A stretch of DNA of 64,000 bases from Phycisphaerae bacterium (GCA_029260215.1 JAJDDQ010000051.1:62001-126000), one strand, 5' to 3'. Counted from the stretch's first letter, positions 46,376 to 59,020 are shown. The notes: generated by a model not told the origin, from the sequence alone. A program made the numbers and translations.

Positions 46376-49300
46376 CTACCCGCCGATTTTCTCTTTGATC
46401 CATTCAGCTGCGCGCTGCAGCGCCGTTTCGATGCCGTCGGCGTTGGTCCCACCGCCCTGGGCCATGTCCGGGCGACCGCCGCCTCTGCCGCCGACCAGCG
46501 GAGCGATTTCCTTGATGACGTCGCCCGCTTTGACGCCCATCTTGTTGACATCCTTGCTCATGCCGGCCAGCAGCGTGACCTTGCCTTCGTCGTCGCGACA
46601 GGCGAGCACCACAGCCGTCGAGTCGGCTTTTTGACGGAACCAGTCGATCGCGCCGCGGAGTGCGTCGGCTTTGGCGGAGGGTACTTCGCCGACGATGACC
46701 TTCACGCCGCCGACGGTTTCCGCCTGTTCCAGAAGCTTGGCTGACGTGTCGAGGACCGCATCGGCGCTGGCGCCAGCGGCTTGCTTGTTGAGTTCTTTGA
46801 GCGTTTTCTGAATTTCGGTCACGACTTCGCGGATGTCGTTTCGAACCGTGACGGGGATGACAGCCTCAGTCAGGCGGGATTGGAGGTCGGCGAGTTTGGT
46901 AGCGAGGTTTGCGCCGGTTCCCTGCTCCGCTTCCTTCGTGCTCCCGCATTGGTCGCTCTCAGGGTCGCGGCTCTGATCGGTTTCTCCCGTCGACGCGCGC
47001 GTTCCGTCTTCCTCCGCCGTCGGAGGTTCTTGATTCTCTCCCCCCCTTGCAAAGGGGGGGCTGGGGGGGGTCCGACCGGCGAGACCGCATGCTTCGGCCA
47101 GAAACTCATAGCCCAGCCGTCGCGCGTCGCGGGCGGCGTCACCGGTGATGCCGACGAGCCGACGCACGCCCTTGGCCACCGCTTCCTCGCTGGTCAGAAC
47201 GAAGTCGCCGATGTCCCTGGTGTTGGCTACGTGCGTCCCACCGCAGAATTCGACGGAGTATTTCATCCACTCGTCGTTCTTCGGGTCTTTCAATATCTCA
47301 TCGATGTCGGCCCCTACGGAGACGACACGCACGCGATCGGGATACTTCTCGCCGAATACAGCCCGCAACGTGTTGATCTCGCGGGCGGCGGATTGCTCGA
47401 CTTCTTTGGTGTACACCGTTTGACTTGTCGCGATCTGCTCTGCGCAAAGCGCTTCGATTCGGGCCAACTCGTCCGCCGTCACGGGCTTGTTGTGCGAAAA
47501 ATCGAATCGCGTCTTTTCGGGATCGACGAGTGAACCCTTCTGCTGGACGTGATCGCCAAGCAGGTTCCTCAACGCAAGGTTTAGAATGTGCGTGGAGGTG
47601 TGGTTGAATGTGATCTTGTCGCGTCGAGCACGGTCGACACGCATTCGAACCTCCAATCCCGAATTAATTGTACCCCGACGCACGGTGCCTCGATGAAGTA
47701 TTTGTTGCCCGCGTTTCTCCACTGCATATATGTCGACGATATCACCTTTTTCGGTTTCCAGAACACCGGTGTCAGAAACCTGGCCGCCTTGTTCTGCGTA
47801 GAAAGGCGTTCTATTTGTACCGACCGTAACATGCTCGCCTTCCTTGGCCGAATCGGAGTCGAACAGCTTTACCATGCGCGCACCAATCGAATGCAAGAAT
47901 GCTCCGCATTCGAATGGTGCGACATATTTGAGAGAATCATCACAGGTCTTACCGCCTGTGAGGTTTCGATAGGTATCTTCGTCGAACGCGTCATCAAGAT
48001 TCCGCGTAATGCCCCGCGCCTTTTCGCGAGCTTCGTCCATCAACCGCTCGTACTCCCCAATATCCACCTTCATCCCGCGTTCTTCTGCCATCAGTTCGGT
48101 CAAGTCGATGGGGAAGCCGTAGGTGTCGTGGAGTTTGAAAGCGTCTTCGCCGCTGATGCGTCCGTGGTGATGAGTCTCGGCGTACTTGGCTGCGTCGTTG
48201 AATAATTTGATCCCGCGGTCCAGCGTCTTGAGGAATGACGCCTCCTCATCTCGCAGAATCTCGGCGACGTATTGGACATTGTCGCGGGTGTGCTGCGGGT
48301 TGGGACCGGTCTTGAGTTCCGGGAAGAAGTCGCCCATCTGCTCAACGACGGATGGGACGAGGTCGCAGAGGAAGGGCTCGTGCATGTCGAAGTACTGTCT
48401 GCCGTAGCGCACTGCGCGGCGAAGAATGCGACGCAGGACGTACCCTCTGCCCTCGTTGGAGGGCATCGCGCCGTCGGTTATGGCGAAGGTCAAACAACGC
48501 AGGTGGTCCGCGATGACGCGGTAGGTCACGTCGGACTTGATTTGAGCGTCGGGAGCGTCGTCGCCCGGCAACGTTCTCTTGTAGTCGATCGCACTACAGC
48601 GTTTTTGAATAGCCGCGAAGAGCGTTGTGAATACATCGGTGTCGTAATTGCTGAATTGACACAGGCGATCATGCTGCATGCCCTGAAGGACAGAGCAGAT
48701 ACGTTCAAAACCCATGCCCGTATCGACGTGTTGAGACGGCAGCGGCGTGAGTGTGCCGTCCGGGCTTCGGTTGAACTGAATAAAAACGAGGTTCCACAGT
48801 TCGATGGCCCGCGCGTCGCCGGCGTTCACGAGCTTTGCGCCCGACTTGTCCGGCGTCAGGTCGATGTGGATTTCACTGCAAGGCCCACAAGGCCCCGTGT
48901 CGCCCATTTCCCAGAAGTTATCCTTCTTGTTGCCGGGGTGGACGCGCTCGGGCGGAAGATGCTGTAGCCACAGGTCGCGAGCTTCGTGGTCAGGGTCCAG
49001 ACCCTCAGTCGCGTCGCCTTCGAAATACGTCGCGTGCAGCCGCGTGGGGTCGATTTTCCACAGGCCGGTCATGAGTTCCCACGCCCAGTCGATGGCCTCC
49101 TTCTTGAAATAATCGCCGAAGGACCAGTTGCCGAGCATCTCGAAAAACGTGTGGTGGTAGGTGTCTTGCCCGACATCGTCGAGGTCGTTGTGCTTGCCGC
49201 CGGCTCGGATGCATTTCTGAGTGTTGGCTGCCCGACGGACCGCTGGCGTTTCGGTGCCCAGAAAATAGGGCTTGAACTGGTTCATGCCCGCGTTTGTGAA

Positions 49301-49408
49301 CATGAGCGTGGGGTCGTCGTGGGGGACGACGGGCGACGACGGCACGAAGGCGTGCCCCTTGCCCTTGAAGAATTCGATGAATTGTTGGCGTATTTCGCGT
49401 GATGTCAT
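46376..49408 (-). CDS. alaS: Alanyl-tRNA synthetase with a repeat-derived insertion
   Basis: Charges tRNA-Ala and edits mischarged Ser/Gly. 1010 residues from ATG 49408 (MTSREIRQQFIEFFKGKGH), longer than the usual ~875. The class II core has RAGGKHNDLDDVGQDTYHH and GDTGPCGPCSEIH. The editing domain has HTSTHILNLAL near 605 and CGGTHVANTRD near 725, so the four metal ligands are kept. The C-Ala domain ends with GGRGGGRPDMAQGGG. Between the editing domain and the coiled coil, residues ~777-829 are a foreign segment (GRTPPSPPFARGGENQEPP... QSRDPESDQCGS) made of repeats C and B in frame. The open frame before 49408 is not coding. Confidence 0.95.
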   Translation of the reverse strand: MTSREIRQQFIEFFKGKGHAFVPSSPVVPHDDPTLMFTNAGMNQFKPYFLGTETPAVRRAANTQKCIRAGGKHNDLDDVGQDTYHHTFFEMLGNWSFGDYFKKEAIDWAWELMTGLWKIDPTRLHATYFEGDATEGLDPDHEARDLWLQHLPPERVHPGNKKDNFWEMGDTGPCGPCSEIHIDLTPDKSGAKLVNAGDARAIELWNLVFIQFNRSPDGTLTPLPSQHVDTGMGFERICSVLQGMQHDRLCQFSNYDTDVFTTLFAAIQKRCSAIDYKRTLPGDDAPDAQIKSDVTYRVIADHLRCLTFAITDGAMPSNEGRGYVLRRILRRAVRYGRQYFDMHEPFLCDLVPSVVEQMGDFFPELKTGPNPQHTRDNVQYVAEILRDEEASFLKTLDRGIKLFNDAAKYAETHHHGRISGEDAFKLHDTYGFPIDLTELMAEERGMKVDIGEYERLMDEAREKARGITRNLDDAFDEDTYRNLTGGKTCDDSLKYVAPFECGAFLHSIGARMVKLFDSDSAKEGEHVTVGTNRTPFYAEQGGQVSDTGVLETEKGDIVDIYAVEKRGQQILHRGTVRRGTINSGLEVRMRVDRARRDKITFNHTSTHILNLALRNLLGDHVQQKGSLVDPEKTRFDFSHNKPVTADELARIEALCAEQIATSQTVYTKEVEQSAAREINTLRAVFGEKYPDRVRVVSVGADIDEILKDPKNDEWMKYSVEFCGGTHVANTRDIGDFVLTSEEAVAKGVRRLVGITGDAARDARRLGYEFLAEACGLAGRTPPSPPFARGGENQEPPTAEEDGTRASTGETDQSRDPESDQCGSTKEAEQGTGANLATKLADLQSRLTEAVIPVTVRNDIREVVTEIQKTLKELNKQAAGASADAVLDTSAKLLEQAETVGGVKVIVGEVPSAKADALRGAIDWFRQKADSTAVVLACRDDEGKVTLLAGMSKDVNKMGVKAGDVIKEIAPLVGGRGGGRPDMAQGGGTNADGIETALQRAAEWIKEKIGG
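46951..46977 (+). repeat. Dispersed repeat B, copy 3 (diverged), inside alaS
   Basis: GGTCGCTCTCAGGGTC then GCGGCTCTGAT; the second half is identical to the copy at 14841-14868, the first half diverged. Translated from the minus strand in a different frame from the copy in the ABC binding protein. Confidence 0.6.
47041..47070 (-). repeat. Palindromic repeat C, copy 3, inside alaS
   Basis: On the coding (minus) strand it reads CCCCCCCTTTGCAAGGGGGG preceded by a C-rich arm, the same orientation and core as 15814-15856. Translated as TPPSPPFARGG. Confidence 0.72.
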
Positions 49409-49429
49409 GGTGCGCTCGTCAAAACTCTT

Positions 49430-49460
49430 GCGTCCGCGCGAGCTGAAGCTCGCGGCTCGT
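49430..49460 (+). repeat. Core hairpin of element A, isolated copy
   Basis: GCGTCCG-CGCGAGCT-GA-AGCTCGCG-GCTCGT corresponds to the core of element A (3304-3334), but two stem positions have changed on both arms, so the pairing is kept. It lies just upstream of alaS in a 193-bp gap; the remainder of the gap shows nothing recognisable. Confidence 0.6.
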
Positions 49461-49601
49461 TGTTTGGGGAGCAAAATCGCTCCGAATTCCCTTTGTGCGA
49501 AAGGGTAACGCGAAATGCGCTGCGAACCAAATCGGACCCGTATCGGGTGAACCCGCATCGGGCAGGGGCATGTCAGGGAGTGGGGGGGCAAACGCCCGGA
49601 A

Positions 49602-49838
49602 TCAGACGAGCAGCGTGTAAACGACCCACAGCCCCACACCGACGGCGTACATGCCGACGACGATGGTGACCCAGAGGTTGAGCACCGCCCGGATCATGTG
49701 GCGAAGGTTTTCGAGGCGCGTAACTTTGTACACGATGGCGATGCTCAGGCAGATCGGCAGGATCAGCACAGCCTTCTGCAACCCGCCGAGGGCGATGGGC
49801 GTGACGAAAAACTGAGCGATTAGCGAAGAGACCGTCAT
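49602..49838 (-). CDS. Small two- to three-helix membrane protein
   Basis: A 78-residue hydrophobic protein, MTVSSLIAQFFVTPIALGG..., with helices near residues 20-38 and 55-77 separated by a basic loop (KVTRLENLRHMIR). Its ATG shares one base with the stop of the preceding gene (TAATG at 49838), so translation is coupled. The role is unknown; likely works with the preceding membrane protein. Confidence 0.8.
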   Translation of the reverse strand: MTVSSLIAQFFVTPIALGGLQKAVLILPICLSIAIVYKVTRLENLRHMIRAVLNLWVTIVVGMYAVGVGLWVVYTLLV

Positions 49839-50353
49839 TAGGTCGCTCCCGTGCCAGGGGCGGCGGTGACCACAGCCATACGCCGATGCGCGGGGTCAGC
49901 CCGGACAATGGCGTCGAGAATCGCCAGCAAATTGAGCAGGCCTGCCACCCCCGTGTAGACGAGGGCTAGCTCCGCACTCCGCCAGTTGGCAGTACTGAGC
50001 AGATCGGATTTCAGCCGCTGGGTCACGCGCTTGTCGCGCTGGTAGCTGGCGTCGGGGACGTTGGCTTTGAAGTGCTTTGATCGGCTCGATTCGCCGAGAC
50101 CGTAGGCGGCCAGCGTATGCCCGCCCGCGCAAATCTGAGCCATGAACCAAAGATAGTTGCGTTGCGGGTCAACCGTCGAGCGCACGCCGCCGATGGCGAT
50201 CCCGCCCCAGAAGGTCAGCGAGACGGTTATCAGCAGAATCAGTCCGCGCGTGCGTTCGCCGATGAAAAGGTGCCCCACACCGGGGACGAGCCAAGCCAGG
50301 AGGCCCGCCAGTGGAATGCGAATTGCGGGTGAAAGTTCGTTCGGGTTGGGCAA
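49838..50353 (-). CDS. Membrane protein of unknown function (DUF6677-like)
   Basis: About 171 residues with a first helix LAGLLAWLVPGVGHLFIGERTRG followed by further hydrophobic segments; the PGxGHLFxGxRxRG motif is characteristic of small conserved planctomycete membrane proteins that I associate with DUF6677. TTG 50353 is proposed as the start because GGAG lies seven bases upstream and it falls just after the fmdB-like stop. A longer start at 50422 would overlap that gene by 47 bases. Coupled to the next small membrane protein. Confidence 0.72.
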   Translation of the reverse strand: MPNPNELSPAIRIPLAGLLAWLVPGVGHLFIGERTRGLILLITVSLTFWGGIAIGGVRSTVDPQRNYLWFMAQICAGGHTLAAYGLGESSRSKHFKANVPDASYQRDKRVTQRLKSDLLSTANWRSAELALVYTGVAGLLNLLAILDAIVRADPAHRRMAVVTAAPGTGAT

Positions 50354-50375
50354 AGCGTCGCTCCGGCGATGGCGG

Positions 50376-50597
50376 TTACATTTGACAGGGACCGTTGGGA
50401 TCGCCGCATCGCCCGCAGCCACCTTGTGGGAGCGGATCGGGCGTGCCCTCGGTCGCTCTGGCTGCGAATACGCTCATCAGCCGTTCGGTCGATTTGGAGG
50501 CACATTCGGGGCAGGCCGGTTTCTGGGCACGATCCGAACGCACCAGCTCATCGAAGCGATGCTCGCATTTCGTACAACGATATTCGTAGATCGGCAT
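50376..50597 (-). CDS. FmdB-type zinc ribbon protein
   Basis: A 73-residue protein beginning MPIYEYRCTKCEHRFDELV, the FmdB/CxxC_CXXC_SSSS family signature, with the second CPEC knuckle and a Gly/Cys-rich tail (GGCGRCGDPNGPC). Family members are small putative regulatory proteins of unproven function. It is the first gene of a small leftward cluster and divergent from truB (244-bp gap without a recognisable gene). Confidence 0.88.
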   Translation of the reverse strand: MPIYEYRCTKCEHRFDELVRSDRAQKPACPECASKSTERLMSVFAARATEGTPDPLPQGGCGRCGDPNGPCQM

Positions 50598-50841
50598 CTG
50601 AAAATCCCAACTCGCCGAATCCGAACCACAAGCCAAAGGAAACGACGCATCCCGCCGTTTCAAAACGATCGTTTCGACGCACAACCGAGTATAGATCGCG
50701 CCGCCGCAGGTCGCAACCCGATGTTGACATCGACGAATCGCTTAGGATACTTGCCCAGGTCATGCCTTTTTCATGCATACACAGTCGGCGACCGGTCGGC
50801 ACGGATCGCTCGATTGGGCGGACTCGTGGTTTTAGGGTCGC

Positions 50842-51597
50842 ATGAACGGTCAGCCACCGCCGCCGGCGGGAATAATCAATCTCAACAAGCCCAAGGGCAT
50901 CACCTCCGCCAAGGCGCTCTACCGCGTGCGGCGAACGACGCGCGTAAAAAAGAGCGGCCACGCAGGCACGCTCGATCCGATGGCGACGGGTGTGCTGCTG
51001 CTGTGTCAGGGGCGGGCGACCAAGCTGGTCGAGCGTCTCATGGATCAGCCAAAAGTCTACCGGACAACCGCCCGTCTCGACGTCACCAGCGACAGCTTCG
51101 ACGCGGAGCAGCCGTTGATCGACGTACCCATCCGCGCCACGCCGACCCTCGCCCAAATCCACGAGATTCTGGCCGGCTTCGAGGGCACGATTTCACAGAT
51201 TCCGCCTCGCTACAGCGCGATCAAGCTCGGCGGTCTGCCCGCGTACAAGACTGTCGGCATGGAAAACGCACCCGAGATCAAGCCGAAGTCGGTAACGGTC
51301 TATTGGATGCATTTGCACGCATTCGATTGGCCGACGATCGATTTCGAAGTTGCATGCGGGCGCGGCACGTACATCCGCAGCCTGATTCGCGACATCGGCG
51401 AACGACTCTCGACCGGCGGCTGTCTCACGTCGCTCGCCCGTACCGCCGTCGGGCCGTTCAACCTTGAAAACGCCTGGACGTTTGATGGCATTGAGTCCGC
51501 CGCCGAGGGCGATCCCTACCTGACGCCGATCGAAAAAGTCATCGAGTGGCTGGACGTGCCGATCATCATCCCCGACCGCCCCGTGCGTACGACGTGA
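50842..51597 (+). CDS. truB: tRNA pseudouridine-55 synthase
   Basis: Isomerises U55 in the T loop of tRNAs. The 251-residue protein has GIINLNKPKGITS near the N-terminus, the catalytic KSGHAGTLDPMATGVLL with the essential Asp, the PPRYSAIKLGG segment and CGRGTYIRSLIRDIGE. It lacks most of the C-terminal PUA domain of the longer form. An overlapping long open frame on the same strand (from 50157) is a shadow. Confidence 0.94.
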   Translation: MNGQPPPPAGIINLNKPKGITSAKALYRVRRTTRVKKSGHAGTLDPMATGVLLLCQGRATKLVERLMDQPKVYRTTARLDVTSDSFDAEQPLIDVPIRATPTLAQIHEILAGFEGTISQIPPRYSAIKLGGLPAYKTVGMENAPEIKPKSVTVYWMHLHAFDWPTIDFEVACGRGTYIRSLIRDIGERLSTGGCLTSLARTAVGPFNLENAWTFDGIESAAEGDPYLTPIEKVIEWLDVPIIIPDRPVRTT

Positions 51598-51610
51598 CAG
51601 ACCGGGCCGT

Positions 51611-51629
51611 GGCAGGCGGGCTGCCTGCC
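51611..51629 (+). terminator. Stem-loop after truB
   Basis: GGCAGGC-GGGCT-GCCTGCC forms a perfect 7-bp GC stem with a 5-base loop, 13 bases after the truB stop. No T run follows, so if it stops transcription it is not a classical intrinsic terminator. Confidence 0.4.
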
Positions 51630-51890
51630 GAGTCATCCCCGCTCATTCGCTTTGATTCGCTGCACTGCGTACGCAACTCTTCAGCGAACAATGCACCTGA
51701 TTGACTGCCTGATCGTGGCCCGAGGGTGAGTGGGAACACCCCAGGCGTCCGATAATTCGATCGTGTCAAGCTCAGGGATTGCCGTCGCGGAAGGACCACA
51801 CGGACCCATATTCACCGGCGCGTCGCGATAACCGACCTAATTGTAGTGAGTTCGCTTCTTTTGTTCCGTGTTGGTTGGACGTGGTCCGCC

Positions 51891-51983
51891 ATGTCTTTCG
51901 AGCTTCTGACAATCAGTGACGTGGCTGCGCTGCTTCGCGTGTCGCGCGATGAGGTGTACCAGCTGCGGACGAAGACGCAACGG
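51891..51983 (+). pseudogene. Remnant of an excisionase-type (HTH_17) DNA-binding domain
   Basis: MSFELLTISDVAALLRVSRDEVYQL closely resembles the first two helices of MerR/excisionase-like HTH_17 proteins, which normally continue with a short wing such as GxLPAxRVGR. Here the frame continues with unrelated residues (RTKTQRLEHELR) and into the next gene. It may be the scar of an excised or decayed element. Confidence 0.35.
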
Positions 51984-52062
51984 CTGGAACATGAATTACG
52001 AAGCTTGTGTACTTTTCGGAGTGCAACGAACCGGACTGACCGGACGGTCCAAAGAGAGGACG

Positions 52063-53208
52063 ATGAACATGGACGCGGCACGACTTTCTTCGGTGGCTTG
52101 GTTTGTTGGTGTCCTGGTGACCGGAGTGGCCTCGGCGCAAGACACCCCGGCCGCTGCGGCTGGGGCACAGTCGGGCGGTTTGGACAGGCAAGTCATCAAG
52201 GCGGCTTACATTCCATTGGCAGACCACTACGCGGGCATCATCGCGTATGAGAAATACCGCGATGAGATGAAGCACGCCGACTACCAGATCGAGCGGATGA
52301 AGAGTTGGCCTCTGCTTCGCGCTTACTTCATGTCCGGTGAAGCAGACTTGGCCTATGTCATGTGCCCGCTGGCGATGGACATGTTCCTGGAGAAACCCAA
52401 TTTCCGCTGGGTGGGCCTGATGCACCGCGACGGAAATGCTCTAGCCATCAACGATTTGATCAACACCTACGTGAATTTGCCGACTGAGCGAATCGATCGA
52501 AAGCCCGATGCGAAGGTGGCCACCGCCTTCGCGAAAGCCAGAGGTGAATTCGATCGACCCACGGAGTGTGGCGTCCCGCACTTGTTGGCTACGCACACAG
52601 TCGTTCTCTACAAGTATTTGAAGGAACATGGCAAGACACTGGGGCTTGGTCGGGGGCCTGACAAGGATGTGGTAGTCATCGAAGTGCCGCCGCCGAAGTC
52701 GCCAGCGTTTATCAAGAAGAACAACAGTCGGGGCATACCTGCCTCGTTCGAGCAGTCGCTCCCGTGGGCGGATGTTGTGGAGACGATGAATTTCGGCCAC
52801 GTCGCGTGGTATTCCAAAGATGTCATGCCGTGGCCCAACGGTCACGTCGAGTGCATTACGCTCGCCTCCGACGAATGCATCAAAAACAAGCAGGCAGCGC
52901 TGAAGGAAGTGATCCACTACATCCACAAAGCCGGGATGGACATCGAGGCGGCTCGTTTGGAGGGGGGCACGGCGATGAAGGCGATCGCGGACATGATTCG
53001 CAAGCACATTCCAGAGCATAACGAGGAGGCGATTATTCAGAGTCTGCGGCCGGACCTGATGGTGATCGGCTATCGGCACCTCAATGTCGATCAGGCGGGT
53101 CTGAAGCAGATCATGGACCTGGCTGTTGAAGGCGGGATTCTGCGCGCACCGGTCGACATAGACGAATTCGCGGATACGCGCTTCGCCACGAAGATTACCG
53201 ACGAATAG
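52063..53208 (+). CDS. Periplasmic substrate-binding protein (NitT/TauT-like), without transporter
   Basis: A 381-residue exported protein: MNMDAARLSSVAWFVGVLVTGVASAQ is a signal peptide and ATG 52063 follows GAGAGGA. The mature part starts QVIKAAYIPLADHYAGIIAYEKYRD, the start of NrtA/SsuA/TauA-type binding proteins, with YFMSGEADLAYVMCPLAMDMF and later TMNFGHVAWYSKDVM, where such proteins contact small anions or amines. No permease or ATPase gene follows; instead a hybrid histidine kinase starts 33 bases later. It probably presents its ligand to that kinase's extracytoplasmic domain. The ligand is unknown. Confidence 0.82.
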   Translation: MNMDAARLSSVAWFVGVLVTGVASAQDTPAAAAGAQSGGLDRQVIKAAYIPLADHYAGIIAYEKYRDEMKHADYQIERMKSWPLLRAYFMSGEADLAYVMCPLAMDMFLEKPNFRWVGLMHRDGNALAINDLINTYVNLPTERIDRKPDAKVATAFAKARGEFDRPTECGVPHLLATHTVVLYKYLKEHGKTLGLGRGPDKDVVVIEVPPPKSPAFIKKNNSRGIPASFEQSLPWADVVETMNFGHVAWYSKDVMPWPNGHVECITLASDECIKNKQAALKEVIHYIHKAGMDIEAARLEGGTAMKAIADMIRKHIPEHNEEAIIQSLRPDLMVIGYRHLNVDQAGLKQIMDLAVEGGILRAPVDIDEFADTRFATKITDE

Positions 53209-53241
53209 GGGTCAGACCCCTTTTTCCAGGCAAGCACACAG

Positions 53242-56769
<3,528 letters not shown>

Positions 56770-56817
56770 CGCAGATCGGATTTTCGTCGGGCTGGCGTTT
56801 CGTGGAAGGCTGTAGAT

Positions 56818-58941
56818 ATGACTTGGCATGGATACTCGAACGTGGTGGATTCAAACGGCCGTGTACGGTGGCGGTGGACCGGTGCATTGATCGTGCTCGC
56901 TATTCTGTCGCCGCTCGCCGTCGCCCAGGAAATGGCCGAAGACGCCCGACTGCATGGCGAATCCGTCGTTGTCGGCGATGACGCCGCGTCCGGCAGCCCG
57001 GAAGACTCGTCCGATCAGGGTTCATCCGAACAGGGTTCGTCCGAACAGGACGATGATTTCGCGGACCTCAGCCTCGAAGAACTCATGGACGTGCAGGTCG
57101 TCGTTACGGCATCGCGTCGTGAGCAGAAGATTTCGTCTGTTCCTTACGCAGTCAGCGTAATCACGGCGGCGGACATTCGGGCGTCCGGTGCCAGATCCAT
57201 TCCCGACGCGATCCGCCTCGTGCCGGGTGTGGATGTTGCGGACATAGCGTTTGGTGTTTCTGCAGTGGCCCCGCGAGGATTTCACGGATTCGTTGCCAGT
57301 CAGGTTCTGGTGCTGGTCGATGGGCGACAGATATTCGATTCGCTTTTCGGAGGAACTCTTTGGGGTTCCTGGCCTTTCCAATTGGAAGATATTGATCGCA
57401 TCGAGGTCATTCGCGGTCCGGGAGGTGTCACCTGGGGTGCCAATGCGGTAAATGGTGTGATCAACATCATCACCAAGGATCCCGCCGATCAACTCGGCCT
57501 GACGTTGTCATCCCGCGGGGGTTCCCGGGGAACCTTCAAGCAGCACATCGGCTACGGTTTGCAAGAGGGGAAGCTCCGGATGCGTATCTCCGGTGAGTAT
57601 GAAGCCAGTGACGGCTTTCGCCAGGGCGGGTCAATTCTGCGCAATCTCGACGACGACTACAAGGCCGGCCGATTAACGCTCCACGCTATCTACGACAAAG
57701 ACGAGGATAACTCATTCACGTTCTCCGCAGGCAGTTCCATCGTTGACGGTGCGTACCCGCCAACGCCCATGTCGGGGTTTGGATTGCGGCGAAACTCCGG
57801 TTCGCAGGCTTCATACATAATGGGTACCTGGCAACACCGGACTGCGGAGAACGGGGTTTACAATTGGACCGCATTCGTAAACGACTTCCAGGTGTCGCCC
57901 GGTTTGTCCCAGGTCGATTACCGTTACCAGCAGTTGGGTTTTCAGTTTTCTCACACGCTCGAATACGGCGAGAATCACACGCGTACATGGGGGATGGATT
58001 CGCGCCTTGATCTACTCGATACGGGCAACTCGGATCCGTTTCTGTTGACCAAAGACTTTGTCGCCACAGGCATCATCGGATTGTATCTCCAAGACGAATG
58101 GCGATTCGCTCCGCGCTGGACGCTTAACCTCGGTGGCCGGATCGATTACGAATTCTATGGAGGCTTTCAGCCGAGTACGCGAGGTTCGCTTTCCTACGAG
58201 ATTTCCGACACCGCCGCAATCTACGGAGCCATTTCCCGGGCTTTTCAAATGCCGCCAGCATCCCTGCGGTTCTTGGATCTTCCTCTGATCAACGGTTTGA
58301 GTCGCGTTACTGCCAATCGCGGATTCGATGCGACGAATCTAATGGCTTATGAAGTGGGCTATCGAGGGAGGGTGTTCGGGAAAGTCGACACCAGCCTCAG
58401 TATTTTCTGGCACCAGTTCGACGAGCTTGCGACGTTGAGTCCTCGCCCCGGACCTCCGGGGCTGCTGCGGTATCAATATGACAATCAGTCAGGAACTGCT
58501 TCTTTGTATGGCGTAGAGTTCGATGCAAAGTACAGGGTTTCGGACAAGCTCACATTGATTGGGAATTATACGTACCAGCAGCTGAATTGGAATGTTGGCA
58601 TACCATTCTCCGACAGCGATTACATCTCGCCTCCGGAACACAAGGCGATGGTCGGCGCCCGCTACGCAGTCAACGACGACGCACGTCTTGCAGGTCAGTT
58701 GTACTATGTCGACGCCGTCCAATCCACAAATCCAGGCAACCCGTTCGCCTCACGCCGAATCGATCCCTACCTGCGGCTGGATTTGAATGCCGAGGTGGAT
58801 TTTTGGGAAGATCAAGCGTCAATGACTGTGGGCGTGAGCAATCTTCTCGACGCGGGACATTACGAGGGCGGTACACAGTTCATAAATGACGCGCAAGTTC
58901 CGCGGATGTTCTTTGTGGAATTACGATTGAGAGTCAAGTAG
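56818..58941 (+). CDS. TonB-dependent outer-membrane receptor
   Basis: A 707-residue receptor that should import a bound ligand through the outer membrane using TonB energy. ATG 56818 follows GGAAGG. Signal peptide to about residue 37, then an acidic, serine-rich stretch (PEDSSDQGSSEQGSSEQDDD), the LSLEELMDVQVVVTASRREQ segment that includes the TonB-box-like region, plug ~100-220 (VEVIRGPGGVTWGANAVNGVINIITK-type motif), and a beta-barrel to the end. The C-terminal residues are FFVELRLRVK, lacking the usual final aromatic. The nature of the ligand is unknown. Lies 48 bases after the kinase. Confidence 0.93.
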   Translation: MTWHGYSNVVDSNGRVRWRWTGALIVLAILSPLAVAQEMAEDARLHGESVVVGDDAASGSPEDSSDQGSSEQGSSEQDDDFADLSLEELMDVQVVVTASRREQKISSVPYAVSVITAADIRASGARSIPDAIRLVPGVDVADIAFGVSAVAPRGFHGFVASQVLVLVDGRQIFDSLFGGTLWGSWPFQLEDIDRIEVIRGPGGVTWGANAVNGVINIITKDPADQLGLTLSSRGGSRGTFKQHIGYGLQEGKLRMRISGEYEASDGFRQGGSILRNLDDDYKAGRLTLHAIYDKDEDNSFTFSAGSSIVDGAYPPTPMSGFGLRRNSGSQASYIMGTWQHRTAENGVYNWTAFVNDFQVSPGLSQVDYRYQQLGFQFSHTLEYGENHTRTWGMDSRLDLLDTGNSDPFLLTKDFVATGIIGLYLQDEWRFAPRWTLNLGGRIDYEFYGGFQPSTRGSLSYEISDTAAIYGAISRAFQMPPASLRFLDLPLINGLSRVTANRGFDATNLMAYEVGYRGRVFGKVDTSLSIFWHQFDELATLSPRPGPPGLLRYQYDNQSGTASLYGVEFDAKYRVSDKLTLIGNYTYQQLNWNVGIPFSDSDYISPPEHKAMVGARYAVNDDARLAGQLYYVDAVQSTNPGNPFASRRIDPYLRLDLNAEVDFWEDQASMTVGVSNLLDAGHYEGGTQFINDAQVPRMFFVELRLRVK

Positions 58942-59020
58942 GGGTGAGAGGGGATACTAAGTATCGATCAGTGAGGGTCGCGTAGGCGAAGCTGGAGCGC
59001 AGTAAAGACCGGAAATTGAT

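Larger units (their letters stand above)
51598..52062. other. Intergenic region with hairpin and HTH remnant
   Basis: 465 bases between truB and the binding-protein gene. It holds a stem-loop directly after truB and, at 51891-51983, a short coding remnant of a helix-turn-helix. The promoter for the downstream signalling operon should lie here, but no convincing -35/-10 pair was found. Confidence 0.5.

Noticed and set aside
46922-47077. The extra segment in AlaS as an intein
   Set aside because: Too short (about 52 residues), no splice-junction Cys/Ser or HN motif, and it matches dispersed repeats.
50157-51467. A 436-codon plus-strand frame across truB and the fmdB-like region
   Set aside because: Out of frame with truB, which has all catalytic motifs; the translation is low-complexity and Arg-rich.
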